Positions 1-7,158 of a stretch of DNA of 10,732 bases are shown here, one piece after another. Location: NCBI GenBank assembly GCA_015767355.1, contig JADWMH010000057.1, forward strand, positions 1 through 10,732, in the 5' to 3' direction. Source of the stretch: Gammaproteobacteria bacterium (GTDB taxonomy: Bacteria; Pseudomonadota; Gammaproteobacteria; Chromatiales; Chromatiaceae). The position numbers and the translations under genes were made by a program. The notes beneath the pieces were generated by a model. The model was not told the DNA's origin, did not search any database, and saw only the letters and a program-made list of their open reading frames with translations. How positions within the stretch are numbered: the stretch's first letter is position 1; the number at the start of each line of letters is the position of its first letter.

Positions 1-75
1 AGAGATCTTGATACTCCGTGCGATAAGATCCCTCGTCGTTCGTACCTCACTTCCCCCGGGATGACAGTGAAAAGT
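1..75. repeat. Dispersed intergenic repeat remnant (CGGGATGACAG type)
   Basis: The stretch contains the phrase 'cctcgtcgttcgtacctca' followed by 'cccgggatgacag'. From memory this resembles a class of short repeats scattered between genes in many proteobacteria. No open frame here looks like a real protein. The 11-mer 'ttcgtacctca' at 39-49 recurs at 10068-10078 inside the palindrome near yaaA, so the two elements may share a module. The left border is not visible because the window starts here. Confidence 0.45.
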
Positions 76-110
76 GTAAACTACTTTTAAGGCATGGTGA
101 AGGATGCCAG

Positions 111-155
111 TTTTTTTCGTGTTTTTTCGTGACTTTCGTGGTTGAAAAGATTTTT
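111..155. repeat. Dispersed T-rich intergenic repeat (TTTTTTCGTG direct repeats)
   Basis: The run has two near-identical units ending in 'ttttttcgtg' followed by 'actttcgtggtt'. Read on the minus strand it encodes the phrase NHESHEKTRKK, which I recognise as a frequent spurious translation of a widespread intergenic repeat. It lies directly upstream of the gene starting at 174. It also supplies the 5' part of a longer in-frame extension of that gene, which is why the extension is not used here. Confidence 0.5.
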
Positions 156-173
156 GAACAAACGAGCAAATCC

Positions 174-527
174 ATGAAACTCATCTTCGTCTACAACGCA
201 AACAGCGGAAAATTGAATACGTTGTTCGATATCGCGCACAAGCTGCTCAGCCCTGAAACCTACCAGTGCGACCTGTGTTCGCTGACCCATGGCGCATTGT
301 CGGAAAAACAAGCCTGGAAGGAATTCAGGGAGAGAACCGGCCTGAACATGGTATTTCTGCACAAGGATGAGTTTGAACAACTCCATAAAAAATCTTTCAA
401 CTACCCTGTCATCTTAAAACAGGCGGACTCTATCGATCTGCTCCTAAACGCCGATGAAATTTCTCAGGTGAAGAGCGTTGATGGATTGATAGCCTTGATT
501 GAGCAGCATGCGGACAACTTCACGTAG
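174..527 (+). CDS. Small conserved hypothetical protein (often labelled GTPase)
   Basis: This is a 117-residue cytoplasmic protein starting MKLIFVYNANSGKLN. I recognise it as a conserved family of small gammaproteobacterial proteins often database-named 'GTPase', but I see no complete G-protein motif set. There is only a short NxxSGK-like phrase at residues 8-13. A CxxC pair (Cys32, Cys35, in CDLCSLTHG) and a charged stretch HKDEFEQLHKK at residues 63-73 are the other visible marks. The frame stays open back to a GTG at 129, but that part runs through a dispersed repeat, so the ATG at 174 is preferred although its ribosome-binding site is weak. No signal peptide or membrane segment is seen. 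The stop lies 26 bp from the stop of the convergent helicase gene. The true function is unknown. Confidence 0.8.
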   Translation: MKLIFVYNANSGKLNTLFDIAHKLLSPETYQCDLCSLTHGALSEKQAWKEFRERTGLNMVFLHKDEFEQLHKKSFNYPVILKQADSIDLLLNADEISQVKSVDGLIALIEQHADNFT

Positions 528-553
528 GCCTCAATAAGCCCGTATGAATGCCG

Positions 554-3500
554 TCAATCAACGAGCAACCCGCGCGCATCTGTCAGCAGTTCTTGCAACT
601 GCTCCGCTGGTATTGATACTGCATTAAGGAGCGCCAGGCTGCGCATGACTAAAGCAGCCTGCGTCTCATCGATCCAGCCTTTTGGCAGGGCTTCAGAGTA
701 GATCCAGATCCCAGCCTGATCGATGGCGGGGGCATTGTGCAACTCCCCGCGACTGGCGACAGCCGCCACCATGGCGGAAGCCAGCAACTCCAGCGCAGGC
801 CCGCAAGCACCCTGCTCCAGCAACACATCGGCTGCCTCGATGCGCTCCGTGGCGAAGCGCATCAGCGGCGGGACACTGTCGACATCACCGCTCTCCGCCA
901 CATCGTAATAGACGCCCTCCTTTTGATCCTCGGAGACAAGACCCAGACGGCGCATGCTGTTGAGGCTGATCGGATCGACCAGCGCAACCTGTATCTCCGT
1001 TCTTTCAGAGAGCGCCAGAGAATAGCGCCATGCCTCTTCATCCACCCTGTCAACGACTACCATCAGACCACCGCCGGCGCCCAGAATACGTTCGATACGC
1101 GGCCCAAGCCTATCCTGCAACGCTTCGATGCATTGGGTAATTGCCGCCTCCCGTGCAGCATTTCCACTCTCTGCATGATCGGCAGAACGCGGCGACGGTT
1201 CTGATGCGGAGTGATCGAGCAACTCATCACCCACGGACTCAGGCTGACCGCCATCCCCGGATTCACGCTTGTCGGGGCTCTCTGACGCCAGATCTTCAAT
1301 TACGCTTTCCAGCAGTTTGGCGGAGACACCGACCACATCCTCCTCTGCATCCTCAGAGATGACATTATCGAAGAGGTTCTGCTTGTTCTGCACCAACTCC
1401 ATCACCCGTCCTTCATAACCATCGGGGGTAACCATCAGGATCACCTGTACCTTTTCGCTCTGCCCCAGGCGATGGATTCTGGCGATACGCTGCTCCAGTA
1501 CCGCCGGATTCCACGGTACATCCAGGTTGATCAACACGCTGGCGTTTTGCAGATTCAGGCCGACGCCGCCGGCATCGGTCGAGATGAAGACCTGGATGGA
1601 GTCATCGTCACGAAAACGATCCATCAACACACCGCGCTTGGCCGTGGGAACCCCACCATGCAGGCGCACACTCCCCAGCCCCATCTCGCGCAGGCGCTGC
1701 TCCACCATCTCGGTCATAATGGTCCATTGGGAGAACACCACCGCCTTGCGGCCGCCCTGCAGACAGAGGTCATCCAGCACCTTCTCCAGCTCATCGATCT
1801 TGGGTGACCCCTCGCTCTCCTTGTCGACAAGTCCGGCAGCGTCGCAGGCCATACGCGCCTGCTGCAAGGCAGCCATGAGGCGATTATTCTCGACGGGCGT
1901 CAGGGGCCTTCTTTTGGCAATGGTCGCCAGCGTACCGGCTGCGCTCATGGCACTGTCATGCAACTCCTGTTGGGGCTCGGTCATGGGCAGATCGACGCGC
2001 GTCTGTATGCGTTCAGGCAGCTGATCGGAGACCAGCCTGCGGTCGCGGCGCAGCATCACCGGTTCCAGGCGCCGGCGCAGTATGGAGAGATTGCGATAAC
2101 CCAGCACCTTGCCGCGTTCATCGGTGATGTGAAAATCGATCATGTAGCGCCACAAAGGACCCAGTACACGCGGATCGACCACCTGCATCAGGCTGTAGAG
2201 ATCTTCCAGCCGATTCTCGAGCGGAGTACCGGTGAGCACGAAGGCATAGCGTGACGGCATCAACTTGATGGCAGTAGCGATCTGGGTGCGCCAGTTCTTG
2301 ATTCTCTGGGCCTCATCCAGAATCAGCAGGTCGGGAGTGTAGAGTTCGTTGATAACCGACAGGTCGCGCAGCACCAGCTCATAGTTGATGATAGTGAAGG
2401 CATTTCGGCGTCGATACTGCACCCCTCTGGCCTCGGCATTGCCCTGGATGATCTGTGCATCCATACCGGTAAATTTGTCGATCTCCCTGGCCCACTGGTG
2501 CTTCAGCGAGGCGGGACAGACGATCAATACACGCTCGGCATTGGCGTTTTGATGCAGCCACCCGGCTGCAGCGATAGCCTGCAAAGTCTTGCCCAAACCC
2601 ATGTCATCGGCCAGCAAAGCCCTGCCGTTGGCGGCAAGAAAGGCGACCCCCTCCACCTGGTATGGATAGAGCTTCGCCCGGATTCCTGGAAGACGGCCAC
2701 CCGATGCCACGATGGATTGACGAATCCCGGCGGATCGCAGTTCGTGAGCCGCCCCATCCGCCAACCGTTTGGCATGAGCGATCGCGTCTTCGCCAAGATC
2801 GATATCCTCCCGATCCTCCACCTGCTCGGCGAAGCGGAAAAACTCGTCAGGCAAGCGCCCCTGGAACACTCCCCTGTCGTTAAAATACTCCTGCAGTATC
2901 GCTGCCAGATCCCCCTCCCCCGACATCACGGCAGCGCGGTGCAAAGCGATGCGCGGTGCGTTTTCCACATTCCAGTCGAGATAGACGTATGGCAGAAGCG
3001 CACCCCGGCGTTTGAGCCGTGCATAGTCCCGCCGCTTGCCCAGCTTGTTGAGCACCGCCTCGATATGTTTGCAGGTGCCCAGTTGGTTGCCGGCAAAATC
3101 GGGGCAGGTGCAGTAGTTGGAACGCCGCGTCAACGAGCGGATATGCACCCTGTAGCTGCGTGGAAAACGGCTGCTGGCGCCGATGGAACGCGCACTCCAC
3201 GCGCCAAAACCGGTGTCTCCGCCCACAGGCTTCACCTCCACCTCGTTGCGACCACTCTTGATGCGCTCCTCGATGGCTGCATCCAGTGCCCCGCGCAGCC
3301 CCTCATCCTCGGCGGACGCCTCGGCGTAGGCGTACAGCACAGCCACTGCATGACGGCACATAGCGGACCCCTCATCACAGTCGCAGACCGCCGTAATATT
3401 GCCATCTTCATCGCAGGAGATGCCGGCCATCATAGCCTCCTCCGACTTGAGATCCTCCACCCGGGCATGCAGCGATTCCTCACTCCAGTCAAGATCAGTG

Positions 3501-3616
3501 ACGCTGTCCGCCTGAAAGTGCGCCAGCCCTTCACGAACCACATGCTCCGGCGCAACGGCGCGCAGCTGCTCTATATCAAAAAGGAAAGGATCGCGGTCGT
3601 TGGTTGAGTCGTTCAT
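554..3616 (-). CDS. SNF2-family helicase with two SWIM-type zinc motifs
   Basis: This 1020-residue protein is a Snf2/Rad54-like superfamily 2 ATPase, expected to translocate on double-stranded DNA and remodel DNA-protein complexes. The N-terminal part holds two SWIM-like zinc motifs of CxC...CxH form: Cys78/Cys80/Cys87/His89 and Cys169/Cys171/Cys182/His184. The ATPase core follows: Walker A DDMGLGKT (337-344), motif II DEAQ (434-437, where many relatives have DEAH), motif III LTGTPLENR (461-469), motif V around STDAGGVGLNLQ (679-690), and motif VI QRIARIHRLGQ (709-719). A low-complexity acidic linker (about 755-825) leads to a C-terminal region (about 825-1020) that I cannot assign. The start is the first ATG of the frame; its ribosome-binding site is weak. 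The gene looks monocistronic: it converges on the small gene at its 3' end and diverges from a frameshifted gene at its 5' end. The family call is firm; the cellular substrate is not known. Confidence 0.93.
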   Translation of the reverse strand: MNDSTNDRDPFLFDIEQLRAVAPEHVVREGLAHFQADSVTDLDWSEESLHARVEDLKSEEAMMAGISCDEDGNITAVCDCDEGSAMCRHAVAVLYAYAEASAEDEGLRGALDAAIEERIKSGRNEVEVKPVGGDTGFGAWSARSIGASSRFPRSYRVHIRSLTRRSNYCTCPDFAGNQLGTCKHIEAVLNKLGKRRDYARLKRRGALLPYVYLDWNVENAPRIALHRAAVMSGEGDLAAILQEYFNDRGVFQGRLPDEFFRFAEQVEDREDIDLGEDAIAHAKRLADGAAHELRSAGIRQSIVASGGRLPGIRAKLYPYQVEGVAFLAANGRALLADDMGLGKTLQAIAAAGWLHQNANAERVLIVCPASLKHQWAREIDKFTGMDAQIIQGNAEARGVQYRRRNAFTIINYELVLRDLSVINELYTPDLLILDEAQRIKNWRTQIATAIKLMPSRYAFVLTGTPLENRLEDLYSLMQVVDPRVLGPLWRYMIDFHITDERGKVLGYRNLSILRRRLEPVMLRRDRRLVSDQLPERIQTRVDLPMTEPQQELHDSAMSAAGTLATIAKRRPLTPVENNRLMAALQQARMACDAAGLVDKESEGSPKIDELEKVLDDLCLQGGRKAVVFSQWTIMTEMVEQRLREMGLGSVRLHGGVPTAKRGVLMDRFRDDDSIQVFISTDAGGVGLNLQNASVLINLDVPWNPAVLEQRIARIHRLGQSEKVQVILMVTPDGYEGRVMELVQNKQNLFDNVISEDAEEDVVGVSAKLLESVIEDLASESPDKRESGDGGQPESVGDELLDHSASEPSPRSADHAESGNAAREAAITQCIEALQDRLGPRIERILGAGGGLMVVVDRVDEEAWRYSLALSERTEIQVALVDPISLNSMRRLGLVSEDQKEGVYYDVAESGDVDSVPPLMRFATERIEAADVLLEQGACGPALELLASAMVAAVASRGELHNAPAIDQAGIWIYSEALPKGWIDETQAALVMRSLALLNAVSIPAEQLQELLTDARGLLVD

Positions 3617-3803
3617 GGTGATATATCAATAAATGAAATGAGTGATGGAAACTTGAATATTAGAGGGCTGAACTTTACACCAATCGATACATCAAGACAT
3701 AAAGATTCCTGACAACATCTAAACCTGCCCCTTGAACAATGGGGAATCCCATATTTTTTTCCATGAATAGAAACGCGAAGCGGATTATTGAACACGGCTA
3801 TGA

Positions 3804-3833
3804 TTGACTGCATTTCGGATTCTATACTGATAC
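3804..3833 (+). promoter_or_regulatory. Candidate sigma70-like promoter for the frameshifted gene
   Basis: TTGACT (3804-3809) is followed after 18 bases by TGATAC (3828-3833), 16 bases before the ATG at 3850. A better-looking TATACT (3823-3828) lies only 13 bases from the same -35 box, which is too close. The divergent intergenic region 3617-3849 otherwise shows only A+T-rich sequence. This is a weak guess from consensus matching. Confidence 0.22.
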
Positions 3834-3849
3834 AGATATAAGACTTGAA

Positions 3850-4232
3850 ATGATGAGAGATAAGATCTTTTACGCGCTGCTCCTTGTTCTGGCCCCAACC
3901 GCCGCAAATGCCGGCTTTTCGTTCGATAAAATAACGGAAGGTGCGGCAAAGGCTGCGAAGGCAGTCGGTGACACTACGGAGAGCGCTGCCGATACCGGGG
4001 TAATGCGGCAGGCAAGGCCACAGATGCAGTCAGCGAGAGCATCGACTCCACCAAAAAGAGCCTGCGGGACGAGCCAACGCCGGAAGCCGGAGCCATGGTG
4101 GGAAACGACAAGGAGCAGCTCTCACACCGATTCAACAAAGGCAAAGCCGTTTTCATTCTGACAAAAAAAGAATGGAAAATCGGAGCAAAACTGACCGGAT
4201 CGCGTTACTGGCCAGACGAGGATCTGAACTGA
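3850..4232 (+). pseudogene. Secreted small protein gene with a one-base frameshift
   Basis: The first frame begins MMRDKIFYALLLVLAPTAANA, a clear Sec signal peptide with an AxA-type site at ANA before GFSF. It continues as an Ala-rich amphipathic segment (KITEGAAKAAKAVGD). After the GGGG run at 3997-4000 this frame turns into unlikely sequence and stops at 4161. From 4002 the +2 frame resumes the same style (NAAGKATDAVSESIDSTKKS). It then reads a charged C-terminus, including GKAVFILTKKEWKIGAKL and ending WPDEDLN, to a TGA at 4230-4232. Adding one G to the run restores a 127-residue protein with DTGGNAAGK across the joint. The break is therefore either a genuine homopolymer deletion or a sequencing error. 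I do not recognise the family. The product would be periplasmic, with a helical N-terminal half. An alternative start is the second ATG at 3853. Confidence 0.75.
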
Positions 4233-4285
4233 ATAGTTACGAAAGTTGCCACCGACTTTTGTTAAATCACTGGTCGGCATCATAA

Positions 4286-4669
4286 TTACCCGAGGGAAAT
4301 ACTGATACGCACCCTCCTCCACGGGTTGTTTTCATCCAGCAGTCTGGTGATTTTTGCATTCAGCTTCTCGCCACGGTCGAGCATTTGCGCGATGGTGCTG
4401 TTCTCCCGCTGAGGGATGAAGCCCAGCTTGTCATTGCGGAAATAGACGGCGACGGCTTCATGGTCATGGCCGTTGAATGATTCACGCACCAGCGACAGTC
4501 GCTCGCCTTCACGCAGAAAGGGCCAGATGGCGTTGCCTCGATGGTATTGAAATCCGGCTAGCGGCGACTCCTGAAGCAGTATCGTGCATTTACCGGCTTG
4601 TGTTTGGCGGCTCAGCATGGCTACTCCCATGCCGCCGAACAGGGTTTGGAAAAAAGTTCTGCGCTGCAT
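4286..4669 (-). CDS. Exported HIRAN-domain protein with Tat-like signal
   Basis: This 127-residue protein starts MQRRTFFQTLFGGMGVAML: a twin-arginine-like n-region, a moderately hydrophobic core, and a possible cleavage site at TQA (residues 23-25). Residues about 28-111 read as a HIRAN domain, with AGFQYHRGNAIWPFLREGE, the strand EAVAVYFRNDKLGFIPQREN, and STIAQMLDRGEKLNAKI. HIRAN domains of HLTF/Rad5-type proteins bind DNA ends; the role of free-standing bacterial versions is not established to my knowledge. The ATG at 4669 is chosen because AGGAGA lies six bases upstream and the signal sequence begins there; a longer in-frame start at 4735 would bury the signal. It is 139 bp downstream of the WYL regulator on the same strand, so it may be in its transcript or have its own promoter. 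A Sec rather than Tat route is possible. Confidence 0.8.
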   Translation of the reverse strand: MQRRTFFQTLFGGMGVAMLSRQTQAGKCTILLQESPLAGFQYHRGNAIWPFLREGERLSLVRESFNGHDHEAVAVYFRNDKLGFIPQRENSTIAQMLDRGEKLNAKITRLLDENNPWRRVRISISLG

Positions 4670-4808
4670 TGTGCTCTCCTGTTTTTTGCCTTTTGTTTCT
4701 CTGTTGGTTCTATTATCAGGTGAGCGGTGACTCATTTGGTGAGCCAGGGGGAAAGATTTCTCCCTTTGGTCGTAATAGCAATGAAAAGCACATGCGGTGC
4801 AATGCGTG

Positions 4809-5774
4809 TCAGGAGTAATGCTCCAACGCCTGTTGCAGCTGCTGCTGGACCGCCTGGCGCAGCTCCGGCGGTGAGACGACTTCTACTTCGCCTCCATGGC
4901 GCAGGATATCCATGATCAATTCGGTTGGATTCTGGTAGGGGATGCGCAGCTCGTAGCGGCCATCATCCATCCACCTGGCCTGCTGTTCGGAATGCCACTG
5001 CTCCTTGCTGACCCAGCGAGCCCGCTCTGCAGTGAAGCGCAGAGTGGCTGTGCGCGTCGCTGTGCCGGAGAAGATGCCGTAGGCGCTGCTGTAGTGTGCG
5101 CTCAGGATGTCGCTATCGACATCTTTTGCCCTTTTATCAAGCATCCTGGCCTGCTGGATATTATCCAGGGCGAAGGTGCGCAATCCTTTTCTAAGATGGC
5201 ACCAGGCATCGAGATACCAGTTGTCACGGTAATAAACCAGCCGTTGAGGCGACAGCACCCGCTCATCGCTTTCGTCGCTGGAGCGTTTATAGTAGTGAAT
5301 CTGCAGGCGTTTGCGGCTGGCGGTTGCTCCTGCGACCGTCTGGAATGCTTCGCCGGTCTGGCGGGACGCCACCTGAAGTATGCGGATGCGCTGCACCAGC
5401 TCGTCGCCCTTCTCCTTGTGCAAATTCAGCAGCCGGCTGATGCTCTGCTTCAGCGGCGACAACTGCTTCTCCAGCAGGCCGGGCTGCACCTGTGTCAGCA
5501 GCTGCTGCACCGAGAGCAGCGCATGAAGCTCCGAAGCATTGAACCAGATTCCGGGAAGTTCATACATCTCCCCGCCCTGGCGGTCGTAGTAGTAGCCATT
5601 AAGTTTTTGATCATATTCGATCGGCGCATTCAGATAGAGACGCATTGAATCAATGATACGCTTTACCGTGGCGCGGGAGCATTGCAGCTCAACTTCCAGC
5701 TTTTTACGGGAGACGGGATAGCGGCTGACGCTGAGAACTTTATGCAGATCGTAGATACGGTCGAAACGATCCAT
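4809..5774 (-). CDS. WYL-domain HTH transcriptional regulator (YafY-like)
   Basis: This 321-residue DNA-binding regulator starts with a winged helix-turn-helix (residues about 1-63), whose recognition region is around SRKKLEVELQCSRATVKRII. The WYL domain covers about 145-215 and carries the name-giving motif at Trp186-Tyr187-Leu188 in YYRDNWYLDAWCHL. It continues RKGLRTFALDNI and ends in a WCX-like C-terminal domain (about 240-318). WYL regulators commonly sense a small ligand, often nucleic acid or nucleotide, and many control DNA-damage or phage-defence genes; the ligand here is unknown. The ATG at 5774 has AAGGA seven bases upstream. It begins 24 bp after the rsfS stop on the same strand, so cotranscription with rsfS is likely. 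The HIRAN gene follows and is a plausible but unproven target. Confidence 0.92.
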   Translation of the reverse strand: MDRFDRIYDLHKVLSVSRYPVSRKKLEVELQCSRATVKRIIDSMRLYLNAPIEYDQKLNGYYYDRQGGEMYELPGIWFNASELHALLSVQQLLTQVQPGLLEKQLSPLKQSISRLLNLHKEKGDELVQRIRILQVASRQTGEAFQTVAGATASRKRLQIHYYKRSSDESDERVLSPQRLVYYRDNWYLDAWCHLRKGLRTFALDNIQQARMLDKRAKDVDSDILSAHYSSAYGIFSGTATRTATLRFTAERARWVSKEQWHSEQQARWMDDGRYELRIPYQNPTELIMDILRHGGEVEVVSPPELRQAVQQQLQQALEHYS

Positions 5775-5798
5775 GCTGCTTTCCTTCGGCTCTTCCGA

Positions 5799-6164
5799 TT
5801 ATCCCGGTTGCTGCTGTTTGTGCAGTTTCTCGGCTTCTTCCGGATCCAGTTTCCACAACCGTTCCAGCTGATAGTAGTCGCGCACCTTTGGCTGCATGAC
5901 GTGTACGATCACTCCATTGAGATCGATCAGCGCCCATTCGCCATCAGTCACGCCCTCGCTTCCCAGTGCGGGCTCTCCCCGCTGCTTGGCCTGAAAAGCG
6001 ACCGTTTGGGCAATGGATTTGACATGCCGGTCCGATGTGCCGCTGGCGATAATCATGAAGTCGGTGATGCTGGTTTTACCGCGCACGTCCAGGATCACGA
6101 CATCCTGCGCTTTCATATCATCGAGGGTGTTGATGACAATCTCTTTCAACTCTTCTGCTTGCAT
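5799..6164 (-). CDS. rsfS: Ribosomal silencing factor RsfS
   Basis: This 121-residue member of the RsfS/YbeB/Iojap family binds ribosomal protein uL14 (L14) on the large subunit and blocks subunit joining when nutrients are low. Typical segments are visible: DMKAQDVVILDVRGKTSITDF (about 16-36), MIIASGTSDRHVKSIA (37-52), GEWALIDLNGVIVHVMQP (75-92) and VRDYYQLERLW (94-104). The C-terminal tail, rich in Lys and Gln, makes it slightly longer than the roughly 105-residue E. coli protein. The ATG has GGAG five bases upstream. It sits downstream of nadD, as in many gammaproteobacteria, but the spacing is 257 bp and that gap holds two repeat elements. The usual next gene, rlmH, is absent; a WYL regulator follows instead. 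Confidence 0.96.
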   Translation of the reverse strand: MQAEELKEIVINTLDDMKAQDVVILDVRGKTSITDFMIIASGTSDRHVKSIAQTVAFQAKQRGEPALGSEGVTDGEWALIDLNGVIVHVMQPKVRDYYQLERLWKLDPEEAEKLHKQQQPG

Positions 6165-6228
6165 TAATACTCCAATATAATTTTAACTAGACCATGCCTC
6201 AGTGCGACAAGACATGAAATATTTTTTA

Positions 6229-6291
6229 TCTCTCGCAAAGACGCAGAGACGCAAAGGGTTTTCTTGGCGAGCTTTGCGCCTTTGCGAGAGA
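6229..6291. repeat. Inverted-repeat intergenic element (TCTCTCGCAAAG type)
   Basis: Twelve-base arms tctctcgcaaag (6229-6240) and ctttgcgagaga (6280-6291) are perfect inverted repeats. Inner arms (6249-6256 and 6272-6279) match in seven of eight bases, and short 'acgcagag' and 'acgcaaag' repeats lie between. I recognise the wording 'cgcaaagacgcagagacgcaaag' as a very widespread bacterial intergenic repeat. It lies between nadD and rsfS and would form a long hairpin in that transcript. Confidence 0.75.
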
Positions 6292-6377
6292 CATAATTAC
6301 TGCATCCCATGATAACCGAGAACCAGATTTTTTTCGCGGCCGGAAAAGCGCTACTACGGATTAAGGATAAGAACTAC

Positions 6378-6412
6378 TCCCCTCACCCCGACCTTCTCCC
6401 CGGGGAGAAGGA
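6378..6412. repeat. Palindromic repeat CCTTCTCCCCGGGGAGAAGG, possible nadD terminator
   Basis: A perfect 20-bp palindrome (6392-6411) follows 'cccctcaccccga'. This wording belongs to a common dispersed repeat ('ctcaccccgaccctctccc') of proteobacteria, recognised from memory. It begins 10 bases past the nadD stop on the minus strand. It could terminate or attenuate transcription, but no clear T-tract follows on that strand, so the terminator role is doubtful. Confidence 0.65.
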
Positions 6413-6421
6413 GTTTGATAG

Positions 6422-7051
6422 TCATGCTGGACGATAGAGCTTGAGCTGCTCGACGATGGTGATCACCGCGTCCGGCAGTAGATAACGCAAGCTGCGTCCC
6501 TGCTGCGCACGTCGGCGGATATCGGTTGCTGAAATCGCCAGCTGGGTAACGGGTTGAAACAGGATCGATCCCCCGGGTTGCTGATGCAGCGCCGCCGCAT
6601 CCTCAACAGAGCGCTCAGCGACAAGCTGCTGCAGTTGCTCATCCTGCATCTTCTCTCCTGGCCGGTGCATCACCACCAGATGCGCCAGTTTGAGGATCTC
6701 GATGGGTTGATGCCAGTTCAGAAAATCCCGAAAAGCATCCATCCCCAGCAAAAAGCAGAGCGGGGTATGCGGCATCTGGCGACGAAATGACTGCAGTGTA
6801 TAGAGCGAGTAGGATGGCCTGTCGTTGTGCAACTCGCGATCATCCATGACAAAACCGGGGTGCTGCGCAATGGCCGCCTGCACCATGGAAGCCCGCAGTT
6901 CTGCTGCTGTACCCGGCTGCTCCCTGTGCACGGCTTGCTTCAACGGCACAAAGTGAATGCGCTCCAGCCCCAGCTCCTCCTGCACATCCAGTGCTGTACG
7001 CAGATGCCCGTAGTGTATGGGATCGAAGGTGCCGCCGAGAATGCCGATCAT
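6422..7051 (-). CDS. nadD: Nicotinate-mononucleotide adenylyltransferase NadD
   Basis: This 209-residue enzyme transfers AMP from ATP to nicotinate mononucleotide to make deamido-NAD, the penultimate step of NAD synthesis. The nucleotidyltransferase signature GGTFDPIHYGHL is at residues 6-17. RPSYSLYTL is at 78-86, LLGMDAF at 101-107, and ISATDIRRR at 173-181 (the family's ISxTxIR motif). The start MIGILGG at 7051 is used although the frame is open back to an ATG at 7099. The extra 16 residues come from a dispersed repeat (7083-7107) and do not look like family sequence. The ribosome-binding site is weak (AGG four bases upstream). Length and motifs are normal. It sits between proA and rsfS on the same strand, a common arrangement. 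Confidence 0.97.
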   Translation of the reverse strand: MIGILGGTFDPIHYGHLRTALDVQEELGLERIHFVPLKQAVHREQPGTAAELRASMVQAAIAQHPGFVMDDRELHNDRPSYSLYTLQSFRRQMPHTPLCFLLGMDAFRDFLNWHQPIEILKLAHLVVMHRPGEKMQDEQLQQLVAERSVEDAAALHQQPGGSILFQPVTQLAISATDIRRRAQQGRSLRYLLPDAVITIVEQLKLYRPA

Positions 7052-7082
7052 ATGCCTATAACGAATAACTCCGGATAAATGG

Positions 7083-7107
7083 ATTCCGGCTAAAGGCATG
7101 CCGGAAT
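7083..7107. repeat. Dispersed repeat with 8-bp inverted arms (ATTCCGGC / GCCGGAAT)
   Basis: Perfect arms at 7083-7090 and 7100-7107 flank nine bases, followed by 'gacgggg'. The wording 'ggattccggc...gccggaatgacgg' matches a very common proteobacterial intergenic repeat as I remember it. It sits in the 107-bp gap between proA and nadD and creates a false upstream start for nadD. Confidence 0.7.
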
Positions 7108-7158
7108 GACGGGGTTCTGTTGTTTACCGTGCAGTAGTGAAATACCAACGTCTCCCGC

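Noticed and set aside
2498..3607. 369-codon open frame on the plus strand opposite the helicase
   Set aside because: It is antisense to a gene with complete SNF2 motifs and has no recognisable protein character; it is a codon-bias shadow.
3613..3813. 66-codon minus-strand frame upstream of the helicase
   Set aside because: It has no ribosome-binding site, overlaps the helicase start and has no family resemblance; it is probably chance in A+T-rich spacer.
554..4669. Helicase plus HIRAN gene as a split HLTF/Rad5-like system
   Set aside because: The HIRAN protein carries an export signal and a separate gene lies between them on the opposite strand, so cooperation is unlikely on this evidence.
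4896..5648. 250-codon plus-strand open frame opposite the WYL regulator
   Set aside because: It is antisense to a well-supported gene, and its Leu/Gln/His-rich composition is typical of a shadow frame.
4809..5774. Phage-defence island anchored by the WYL regulator
   Set aside because: WYL regulators often accompany defence systems, but the neighbours here are housekeeping genes and no nuclease, methylase or toxin gene is seen.
6229..6291. CRISPR-like or tandem-repeat array
   Set aside because: The repeated words are arms of one inverted-repeat element; there are no regularly spaced direct repeats with unique spacers here or elsewhere.
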